Assembly (NCBI GenBank): GCA_900769535.1
Contig: CAAGHB010000102.1
Span: 1-9,961, forward strand
Origin: Clostridia bacterium
Lineage (GTDB): Bacteria; Bacillota; Clostridia; Oscillospirales; Acutalibacteraceae
DNA length: 9,961 nt
Direction of reading: 5' to 3'
In this document: piece after piece, positions 1-5,725 of the stretch
How the letters are laid out: each line of letters starts with the position of its first letter
Position numbering within the stretch: the first letter of the stretch is position 1
The notes under the pieces: generated by a model
Database searches by the model: none
The model's input: the letters and a program-made list of their open reading frames with translations, nothing else
Told to the model about the DNA's origin: nothing
Made by a program: the position numbers and the translations under genes

Positions 1-1
1 C

Positions 2-2506
2 GCCGAAACGTTGCTCGTAATGGTCGGCGCACATACAAATGATAACGGCGCCGTTTATTTTAAGACCGAGTCGGGCTACTGGGTTAGCGCCGCCGACGTT
101 GAAAAGGTCGAGGATCTTCAAAGCTTGACCATTTCGGGCCAAACCTTACCCGAAAATCATAAAAAAGGCGCGTCGTTTTCGCTTAAAGGTACTGTAAAGT
201 CGGCGTCGTCGAAGATAACCTCGCTTACGGCAGGAATTTATTATACCGACGGCGAAACAGCCGCAACCAGCAAGACGGTTAGCCCCGATACGATTACGGC
301 GAGTCTTTCGCTCGTTGATAATTATATTTCGTTCGGAAAGCTGCTTTCGGGCGACTATATTTATAAGGTTAAGGCGACCAACGCGTTTGGCGAAGTCGAG
401 CTTATCAATCATCCCTTTACCGTGCTTGGTACCGACGAGGTGGTGGTAACATTTGACGCAAACGGCGGCGAATGTGATACTGCAAGCGCTAAATACACGG
501 CCGGAACGGTGGTAGGCGAACTGCCAACCCCGACAAGAGAGGGATTCGTTTTCACGGGCTGGCTGGATGCAAGCGGAAAGGCCTTCACAGCCGAAAGCTA
601 TGCTACCGCCACTATGACGGTGACGGCGTCATGGAAATCGACCACACCAACGGCCGACGAACTTAAATGGGACGAAGCAACCGACCTTTACGCCGCCTTT
701 ATCATCGGCGAAAACGGCGCAGTTGCAAGAAGCGTTCCCTATGTTACATATCCCGACACCGAAACGGCTGCCGCAGAATATACGGCGGGTCAGCAGGTAA
801 CGGTTGTCGCCTCAACCACAAATTATTACGGCGAAAAATGGTATAAAACCGCTGACGGAAGCTGGATTATCTCCACCGACGGCGAAAGGGGAGACGACCT
901 TGTTCCTTTTGAGCTGTCCGAGAATACCAACTATCCTGACAAGATTAAGCTCGCCTATTCGTCATACAAGCTGACGGGAACGATTACCTCCCTCGGCGGA
1001 AATATTTCGACCGTAAACGGCGGTATTTTTGATACCGACGGCAAAAGGGTATATGGAAAAACGGTCACCGTTAATGCAAAAACGTTTAGTATTACAACCA
1101 TTGATAACGCGATTGCCTTCCGTTCACTCGGCCCCGGCGAATATTTTTATCGCATAACCGCGGTGAATGATTACGGCAGCTACGACGTTATTGATTATGA
1201 CTTTAAGGTGGTTACCGAGCTTCCGGATGTTGAAACTTCGCCGGAACCCGAACCCGAGCCGGAGCCCGAGCCGGAACCCGAACCCGAGCCGGAGCCCGAG
1301 CCCGAGCCCGTTTACTGCACCGTTATATTTGATGCAAACGGCGGTGTATGCGATACCGAGTCGGCGCAGTTTTTGCTTGATGCCGAGAATATAGAAGTAC
1401 CCACCCCGACCAGAGAGGGATACACCTTCCTCGGTTGGTTTAACGCCGACGGAGACGAGTTTTCGGCCGCCGACCTTACCGACGGCACCGTTACCGTAAC
1501 TGCCGCTTGGGAGAAAAACGGCCCCACTGCCGACGACCTCGCTTGGACGGAAAAGCTTGACGTTTTTGCCGCCTTTATCATCGGCGAAAACGGTACAATC
1601 GGACGAAACGTGCCGTATGAGGAATATCTCGACACCGACACAGCCGCTTACGAATACGAGGCGGACGAAATGATACTGATTATCGCCTCGACCACCAATT
1701 ATTACGGCGAAACATGGTATATGACAGAGTATGGCGATTGGATAATTTCTACCGACGGCGAAATATACTATGAGCTTATACCCTTTATGCTGTCGGACGA
1801 TACTAATTATCCTGACAAGATTAAGCTTGCCTATTCGTCATACAAGCTGACGGGTACAATTCTTTCCCTTGGCGGTAATATTTCGACCGTAAACGGCGGT
1901 ATTTATGACCTTAACGGAAAACGGGTTTATGGCAAAACCGTGACTGTCAATGCGGAAACTTTCAGCATTTCAACGATTGATAATGCGATTGCATTCCGTT
2001 CACTAGGCGTAGGTGAATATTACTATCGCATCACCGTCACCAACGATTACGGCACATATAATGTTATTGACTACTATTTTAAGGTGGTCTCAACCCTTCC
2101 CAAATACGTCACCGTCACCTTTAATGCAAACGGCGGCGAATGTGACGTGACCGATATGCAGGTCGCGTTTAAGGGCGAAATCGGCGAGCTTCCGACTCCT
2201 GAAATGGACGGATATAACTTTGTCGGTTGGTACAATGAGCTTGGCGAAGAAATTACCGAGCTGACCATTGTCGACGGGGATATGACCTTCTATGCCCTGT
2301 GGGAAGAAACCCCGATTGTAAAGGGAGACACCGACGGCGACGGAATAGTTGATGCAACCGACCTTCTTTTATTACAGCAGCATATACTTGGCGCTGTTGA
2401 CCTTTATGAAGAGGACGCTGAGCGAGACATCGATTTAAACGAGGACGGAATTGTTGATTCGGTTGACCTTGTAATAATGCAGATGATGCTTTTGCTCATG
2501 GCGTAA
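2..2506 (+). CDS. Dockerin-containing multimodular surface protein with InlB B-repeats (5' partial)
   Basis: The frame is open from base 2, so the gene begins outside the window; the TTG at 11 is not taken as the start. Counting from that codon (831 residues), the order is: a truncated, diverged SH3-like plus beta-sandwich module (1-143); InlB B-repeat 1 (about 144-208, with the FDANGG...PTPTREG...GW pattern); module 2 (about 209-405); a Pro-Glu linker (411-433); InlB repeat 2 (435-500); module 3 (about 501-698); InlB repeat 3 (699-764); and a type I dockerin (772-831). The dockerin has two calcium loops, D773-x-D775-x-D777-G...D784 and D808-x-N810-x-D812-G...D819. Dockerins dock onto cohesins of scaffoldins, so the protein is probably secreted and held in a surface or cellulosome-like complex. 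No catalytic domain is visible, so the enzyme or binding activity, if any, lies upstream. Modules 2 and 3 are near-identical over their second halves, which points to recent internal duplication. Confidence 0.88.
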   Translation, partial: AETLLVMVGAHTNDNGAVYFKTESGYWVSAADVEKVEDLQSLTISGQTLPENHKKGASFSLKGTVKSASSKITSLTAGIYYTDGETAATSKTVSPDTITASLSLVDNYISFGKLLSGDYIYKVKATNAFGEVELINHPFTVLGTDEVVVTFDANGGECDTASAKYTAGTVVGELPTPTREGFVFTGWLDASGKAFTAESYATATMTVTASWKSTTPTADELKWDEATDLYAAFIIGENGAVARSVPYVTYPDTETAAAEYTAGQQVTVVASTTNYYGEKWYKTADGSWIISTDGERGDDLVPFELSENTNYPDKIKLAYSSYKLTGTITSLGGNISTVNGGIFDTDGKRVYGKTVTVNAKTFSITTIDNAIAFRSLGPGEYFYRITAVNDYGSYDVIDYDFKVVTELPDVETSPEPEPEPEPEPEPEPEPEPEPEPVYCTVIFDANGGVCDTESAQFLLDAENIEVPTPTREGYTFLGWFNADGDEFSAADLTDGTVTVTAAWEKNGPTADDLAWTEKLDVFAAFIIGENGTIGRNVPYEEYLDTDTAAYEYEADEMILIIASTTNYYGETWYMTEYGDWIISTDGEIYYELIPFMLSDDTNYPDKIKLAYSSYKLTGTILSLGGNISTVNGGIYDLNGKRVYGKTVTVNAETFSISTIDNAIAFRSLGVGEYYYRITVTNDYGTYNVIDYYFKVVSTLPKYVTVTFNANGGECDVTDMQVAFKGEIGELPTPEMDGYNFVGWYNELGEEITELTIVDGDMTFYALWEETPIVKGDTDGDGIVDATDLLLLQQHILGAVDLYEEDAERDIDLNEDGIVDSVDLVIMQMMLLLMA
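440..1227 (+). repeat. Long internal repeat, copy 1 (InlB repeat plus SH3-like/beta-sandwich module)
   Basis: This stretch and the one at 1316-2103 align at a constant offset of 876 bp (292 codons). Examples are the FDANGG codons at 452 and 1328, and the PDKIKLAYSSYKLTG coding sequence at 935 and 1811. Conservation is highest from about 935 to 1210, where runs of identical bases remain even at third codon positions. It is weaker in the InlB part. Confidence 0.8.
1241..1309 (+). repeat. Pro-Glu linker with a perfect 30-bp tandem duplication
   Basis: Bases 1241-1270 and 1271-1300 are identical 30-mers, followed by a short partial unit to 1309. They encode about eleven Pro-Glu dipeptides. The Pro and Glu codons vary inside each 30-mer (ccg/ccc and gaa/gag), yet the same order recurs exactly, so the second block is a copy of the first and not independent codon choice. 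Pro-rich acidic linkers of this kind are typical spacers between domains of secreted modular proteins. Confidence 0.9.
1316..2103 (+). repeat. Long internal repeat, copy 2
   Basis: Second copy of the 440-1227 unit, 876 bp downstream. It is followed directly by InlB repeat 3 with no Pro-Glu linker. This explains why InlB 2 to InlB 3 spans only 792 bp (264 codons) while InlB 1 to InlB 2 spans 876 bp. Confidence 0.8.
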
Positions 2507-2518
2507 ATTTACAATAAA

Positions 2519-2548
2519 AAAATCCACCCGATTTTTCGGGTGGATTTT
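2519..2548. terminator. Bidirectional rho-independent terminator between the dockerin gene and the small reverse-strand gene
   Basis: A 13-bp perfect stem (2519-2531 with 2536-2548, core TCCACCCGA/TCGGGTGGA) closes a TTTT loop. It is flanked by T-rich sequence on the + strand and by A-rich sequence that becomes a U-run on the - strand. It sits 12 bp after the stop codon at 2506 and 2 bp beyond the stop codon of the convergent gene at 2551. Confidence 0.9.
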
Positions 2549-2550
2549 CT

Positions 2551-2982
2551 TTATAAATATTTTTTCATTTTATTTATAAAATTCTGTTCCGATTTTGCGA
2601 AATTTTTTGCCTGTGTAATAACGGCGGGGTCGGCTCGGTCATATTTATTTGCGTCCCGAATGAGCCCTATCATCGACATTGTGTTTCCCTGAATGACCAT
2701 TTTTGCAATAGCGGAGGGGTCGTCACGCTTCATAAGATGCATTTTTATCGACGCCTTTGCCATAGCCGAAATGTTCTTTGCGCTGCGACGCTTTGGATAA
2801 ATTCCGTTTCGGCTGAGGTTCTTTTCCGCTACCTTTTTTATGTCGCGGTATTCGGCGCGCTTCATGGCTAATTCGTGGATAAGTTCGGGATTTTCGGCCG
2901 AATTGATTACGGCGGAAAGGGTATCCTTACCTACCGCTGCCGTTGTATAAATCTCGTTTAAAAGACGGTTGGTTTGGTTCAT
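2551..2982 (-). CDS. Small basic helical protein of unknown function
   Basis: A 143-residue protein starting at ATG 2982-2980 with a strong AGGAG ribosome site six to eight bases upstream. I do not recognise a named family. The sequence is almost entirely amphipathic helix-forming: about residues 3-28, 31-57, 67-86, 88-112 and 117-141. It has no cysteine, signal peptide or membrane segment, and by count has about 26 Lys/Arg against 14 Asp/Glu. The start (MNQTNRLLNEIYTTAAVGKD) resembles small four-helix-bundle proteins annotated as hypothetical in Clostridia; a ferritin-like fold without metal ligands is a guess. It lies 72 bp downstream of the metal ATPase on the same strand with no clear terminator between them, so read-through from the ATPase promoter is possible. 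A possible RNA hairpin covers its ribosome binding site. Confidence 0.75.
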   Translation of the reverse strand: MNQTNRLLNEIYTTAAVGKDTLSAVINSAENPELIHELAMKRAEYRDIKKVAEKNLSRNGIYPKRRSAKNISAMAKASIKMHLMKRDDPSAIAKMVIQGNTMSMIGLIRDANKYDRADPAVITQAKNFAKSEQNFINKMKKYL

Positions 2983-2990
2983 TTTAATCT

Positions 2991-3022
2991 CTCCTTTTTG
3001 GGTATTTTTTGCGAAAAAGGAG
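2991..3022 (-). promoter_or_regulatory. Inverted repeat covering the ribosome binding site of the small gene
   Basis: On the reverse strand, CTCCTTTTT (3022-3014) is the exact complement of AAAAAGGAG (2999-2991), separated by 14 bases. The right arm contains the Shine-Dalgarno AGGAG of the gene starting at 2982. If formed in RNA, the 9-bp hairpin would hide the ribosome site. The stem is A/U-rich and the role is inferred only. Confidence 0.4.
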
Positions 3023-3054
3023 GGATTATTCTTTTTTTGCCGTTAAAAAATTTT

Positions 3055-5223
3055 TTATTTGATAAGTCGGGCAGAATTGAGAACTGTGATAAGCATAACT
3101 ACCACGTCGGCTACAACAGCAAGCCACATTATCGGATGAATAAGCGCAAGAAGCATCACAGCCGCCTTTATTACGAGGGGGAAAATAATGTTAAAACGAA
3201 CCGTTTTCATCGTTTTGCGGCATGTTTTTATGGCACCTGGCAGAGCAAAGAGCGAATTTGCCGTAAGAATGGCATCAGCGGCGTTGATGGCGGCGTCACT
3301 GCCGAGGCCCATCGCAAAGCCGACGTCGGAGGCCGCCAAAACGGGAGCATCGTTTATGCCGTCGCCGATGAAAATAACACCGGACGAATTGTTTTTGAGT
3401 TGGGTGACGTGGGTCACCTTGTCCTCGGGTAAGAGGTTAAAATATACATTATTGATATTACCGGCTTTTGCGGCGGCAAGGGCGTTTTTTTGGTTGTCGC
3501 CGGTGAGCAGGGCAACCTTTTCGATACCGAGCAGCGAAAGTTCGGCGATAACCTCGGCGGCATCGTCCCGCATATTGTCGGAAAAGGTCAGTCCGCCCAT
3601 TATTATCTCGTCAGCGGCAACGTATACCTGACATTCGGAGAGGTCGCCGAGGGGGATATTCATATCCTCAAACAGCCGCTTTGAGCCGCAGACAATGCGC
3701 CTTTTGCCGCTGAAAATGACACCTTCACCGGCAATTTCGTTGTATTCGCCGTCGTCAGCTTCGAGGTCGGTGGCGGCGCAAATGGCCCTTGCAATCGGGT
3801 GGGATGAGGTAAGCTCGGCCGTTTTTGCCGCTTGGAGCAGGTTGGCTTCGGTAAAGCCGTTTGCCGTTACGATTTTTTCAATTTTAAGCGTGCCGTCGGT
3901 GATTGTACCCGTTTTGTCAAAGGCGGCGGTGTCGCAAACGGCAAGCTTTTCAACGAATTTTCCGCCTTTTATGAGTACGCCTCTTTTCGATGCGGCTCCG
4001 ATTCCTGCAAAAAAGGCAAGAGGCACCGAAATAACAAGCGCACACGGACAGGCGGCAACGAGAATCGACAGCGCCTTGTACAGCCATTCGTTTATGCTGC
4101 CGCCGAAAATGACGGGGATAACGGCAACGGCGAGGCAAAGCGCCATTACAGCAGGGGTATAAATTTTTGCAAATCGGGTTATCATTCTCTCGGAGCTTCC
4201 CTTCGCGGCCGCCGAGTCCTCAACCAATCGGATAATTCGCGCGGCAGCCGAGCTTTCGGCAGGCGCATCGGCTCGCATAAAGAGGCGGCCTTCGCCATTC
4301 ACCATTCCGCTTAAAAGGCGGACGCCTTTTTTTGCGGAAACAGGCATACTTTCACCCGTAATCGCCGAGCAGTCGACCGAGGAGCTGCCGCCGATTACCT
4401 CGCCGTCAACTGCAATTCGTTCAAAGGGATATACAGCAAGCTCCATGCCTATTTCCACCGAGTCGGCGGGGATAATTCTGCCGTCTTTTAGTCGAGCTGT
4501 GTCGGGTCGTATTTCTGTAAGGAGCGAAATGGAATTGCGGCTGCGTTTTGCCGCTGTTGCCTCGATTTTTTGACCGAGGAAATTAAGGATAAGCACAAGC
4601 GCCGCTTCGGTAAATTCGCCGATACAGCAAGCCGCAACAGCGGCGGCAGACATCAAAAACTCCTCGTCAATGTCAAGGCGAAAAAGCCCTCTTATGCCGC
4701 TGATAACGGTATCGTAACCGGCCGATGCCGCCGCTAAAATGAACAGAGCGGCTCCCAACCGGCCGTTTAAAAAAGCTCCGCCGACAAAAAGCGCAACGGC
4801 AAGAGAGAGTCGAATAAAAAAGGCGGCGTTTTTGCTTTGATGACTGTGGGCATGGTCGGAATGAGGCGCATTTTTTGTCTGAGTTTCCTCGGACGTAATT
4901 TTATTTTTCACTTCTGACGGCTCGGTTGCAATCTCAGTTTTTGATTCGTCGGATTTGGTTATGGCCGAGCTTCCTTGGCCGAGACGGAGCCGCTTTGCCG
5001 CCGCGTTATAGGCGTAAACGGTCACGCCGTGTCCCGTTTTTGCCACCGCTTTTTGAAGTTCGGCGAGGAGTCGGGTATCGGCCTTTTCGGCGGTGATTAA
5101 AATGCGGCCCGTGGCAATATTTAATTCGGCATCGGTCACGTATTCGAGCCGTTTTATCTCGCGTACCACCTTGTCGCCGCAGGCGGCGCAGTGAAATCCG
5201 TCAAGTGAATATTCGTAAATCAT
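3055..5223 (-). CDS. cadA: Zn/Cd-type P1B heavy-metal-transporting ATPase
   Basis: ATP-driven efflux pump of the inner membrane, most like P1B-2 (ZntA/CadA) exporters of Zn2+, Cd2+ or Pb2+. From the ATG at 5223 it is 722 residues. In order: an N-terminal HMA metal-binding domain (about 1-70) with C12-A-A-C15; a charged linker with a His cluster (H121, H124, H126, H128); membrane segments around 135-220; the actuator TGES (289-292); membrane segments around 352-415 holding the transport motif C392-P-C394; phosphorylation motif D436KTGT; nucleotide-domain HP (475-476); TGD (574-576); GDGIND (620-625); and two C-terminal membrane segments with D706. D706 is the acidic TM8 residue of Zn/Cd pumps; copper pumps have Asn/Ser motifs there. 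An in-frame ATG at 5292 is rejected because it lies upstream of the predicted transcription start. AGAGG at 5234-5230 precedes the chosen start. Metal specificity is inferred. Confidence 0.93.
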   Translation of the reverse strand: MIYEYSLDGFHCAACGDKVVREIKRLEYVTDAELNIATGRILITAEKADTRLLAELQKAVAKTGHGVTVYAYNAAAKRLRLGQGSSAITKSDESKTEIATEPSEVKNKITSEETQTKNAPHSDHAHSHQSKNAAFFIRLSLAVALFVGGAFLNGRLGAALFILAAASAGYDTVISGIRGLFRLDIDEEFLMSAAAVAACCIGEFTEAALVLILNFLGQKIEATAAKRSRNSISLLTEIRPDTARLKDGRIIPADSVEIGMELAVYPFERIAVDGEVIGGSSSVDCSAITGESMPVSAKKGVRLLSGMVNGEGRLFMRADAPAESSAAARIIRLVEDSAAAKGSSERMITRFAKIYTPAVMALCLAVAVIPVIFGGSINEWLYKALSILVAACPCALVISVPLAFFAGIGAASKRGVLIKGGKFVEKLAVCDTAAFDKTGTITDGTLKIEKIVTANGFTEANLLQAAKTAELTSSHPIARAICAATDLEADDGEYNEIAGEGVIFSGKRRIVCGSKRLFEDMNIPLGDLSECQVYVAADEIIMGGLTFSDNMRDDAAEVIAELSLLGIEKVALLTGDNQKNALAAAKAGNINNVYFNLLPEDKVTHVTQLKNNSSGVIFIGDGINDAPVLAASDVGFAMGLGSDAAINAADAILTANSLFALPGAIKTCRKTMKTVRFNIIFPLVIKAAVMLLALIHPIMWLAVVADVVVMLITVLNSARLIK

Positions 5224-5261
5224 AATTAACCTCTTTTCAGGGGATGTGCGGTTATAAAACC

Positions 5262-5287
5262 AATATATGAGCAACTGTTCATATATT
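5262..5287 (-). promoter_or_regulatory. 12-2-12 SmtB/CzrA/CadC-type metal-sensor operator
   Basis: Half-sites AATATATGAGCA (5262-5273) and TGTTCATATATT (5276-5287) are separated by AC and match as an inverted repeat with a single mismatch. This is the 12-2-12 layout known for operators of ArsR/SmtB metal sensors, with the usual TGAACA core. It overlaps the -10 box of the ATPase promoter and extends over the likely start site, as expected for a repressor released by Zn or Cd. The cognate sensor is not evident in the window. Confidence 0.8.
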
Positions 5288-5311
5288 ATCACGGAAATAC
5301 CCTGTTGTCAA
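5283..5311 (-). promoter_or_regulatory. Sigma-A promoter of the metal ATPase gene
   Basis: Reading the reverse strand, TTGACA (5311-5306) and TAATAT (5288-5283) are separated by exactly 17 bp. The predicted start is near 5276, giving a leader of about 50 nt to the ATG at 5223. The -10 box lies inside the 12-2-12 operator. Confidence 0.82.
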
Positions 5312-5372
5312 GTGGCAGGGTGGGGGAAAGGTATAGAAAATTGCCCTTCCGAAAATTTCCTGTGGCGCCCTC

Positions 5373-5401
5373 TTGACAAGGAAAATAGTATATGTTATAC
5401 T
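5373..5401 (+). promoter_or_regulatory. Sigma-A promoter of sdpR-sdpI
   Basis: TTGACA (5373-5378) and TATACT (5396-5401) are separated by 17 bp, close to full consensus. The likely start falls near 5408, inside the palindrome at 5402-5425. The promoter is about 50 bp upstream of the GTG start at 5450. Confidence 0.85.
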
Positions 5402-5425
5402 ACATTTAACAATTAGGTTAAATGT
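5402..5425 (+). promoter_or_regulatory. Perfect palindromic operator downstream of the sdpR -10 box
   Basis: ACATTTAAC (5402-5410) and GTTAAATGT (5417-5425) are perfect inverted repeats around AATTAG. The element begins one base after the -10 box, so a bound repressor would block initiation. SdpR of Bacillus subtilis represses its own operon, so autorepression by the adjacent ArsR-family protein is the simplest reading. The sequence is unrelated to the ATPase operator at 5262-5287. Confidence 0.7.
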
Positions 5426-5449
5426 TAAATAAAGGAGGAGGCAAAAAAA

Positions 5450-5725
5450 GTGGCGCTTCAACATACATTACGAGCCCTTGCCGACCCGATTCGTCGAGAA
5501 ATTCTAAATAAATTAAAGGGCGGCCGTCTCTCTGCCGGGGAAATAACCGACAATTTTTCGGTAACTGCGGCGTCGATTTCGCGTCATCTGTCGGTGCTTA
5601 AAGAGGCCGATCTTATACGCGACACCCGAGAGGGAAAATTCATTTTTTACGAAATCAACACCTCCGTTTTGGAGGAGGCAATGCTGTGGCTCATCGACCT
5701 GAAAGGAGACAGTGACAATGATTAA
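5450..5725 (+). CDS. sdpR: ArsR-family transcriptional repressor, SdpR-like
   Basis: A 91-residue winged helix-turn-helix DNA-binding protein. It starts at GTG 5450 with GGAGG at 5437-5441, eight bases upstream; the extended purine run AAAGGAGGAGG supports the non-ATG start. The first helices carry the ArsR pattern A9LADPIRREIL; the recognition helix is about 38-52 (SISRHLSVLKEA); the beta wing is about 56-68. There is no cysteine, and neither an ELCVC-type alpha3N site nor an alpha5 Asp/His set is visible, so it should not be a metal sensor despite the neighbouring metal pump. Pairing with an SdpI-like gene, with an 8-nt overlap (5718-5725), identifies it as SdpR-like: such regulators repress their own operon and in B. 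subtilis are thought to be titrated to the membrane by toxin-bound SdpI. The ligand or stimulus here is unknown. Confidence 0.88.
   Translation: MALQHTLRALADPIRREILNKLKGGRLSAGEITDNFSVTAASISRHLSVLKEADLIRDTREGKFIFYEINTSVLEEAMLWLIDLKGDSDND

Noticed and set aside
1241..1309. CRISPR-like or regulatory DNA repeat
   Set aside because: The repeats are contiguous without spacers and encode a Pro-Glu linker in frame.
3188..4314. Several forward-strand open frames of 150-160 codons within the ATPase gene
   Set aside because: They are shadows of the ATPase codons, which carry all catalytic motifs on the opposite strand.
5224..5292. Longer N-terminus for the metal ATPase from an in-frame ATG at 5292
   Set aside because: The -10 box (5288-5283) and the operator (5262-5287) overlap this extension, so it would not be transcribed, and the extra 23 residues do not belong to an HMA domain. 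ATG 5223 has a ribosome site.
5279..5464. 61-codon reverse-strand frame in the divergent control region
   Set aside because: It covers the sdpR promoter and palindrome and has no ribosome site or family resemblance.
5450..5725. ArsR-family gene as the metal sensor (CadC/SmtB) for the divergent ATPase
   Set aside because: It has no cysteine and no visible alpha3N or alpha5 ligand set, and the downstream SdpI gene and separate palindrome fit SdpR instead.
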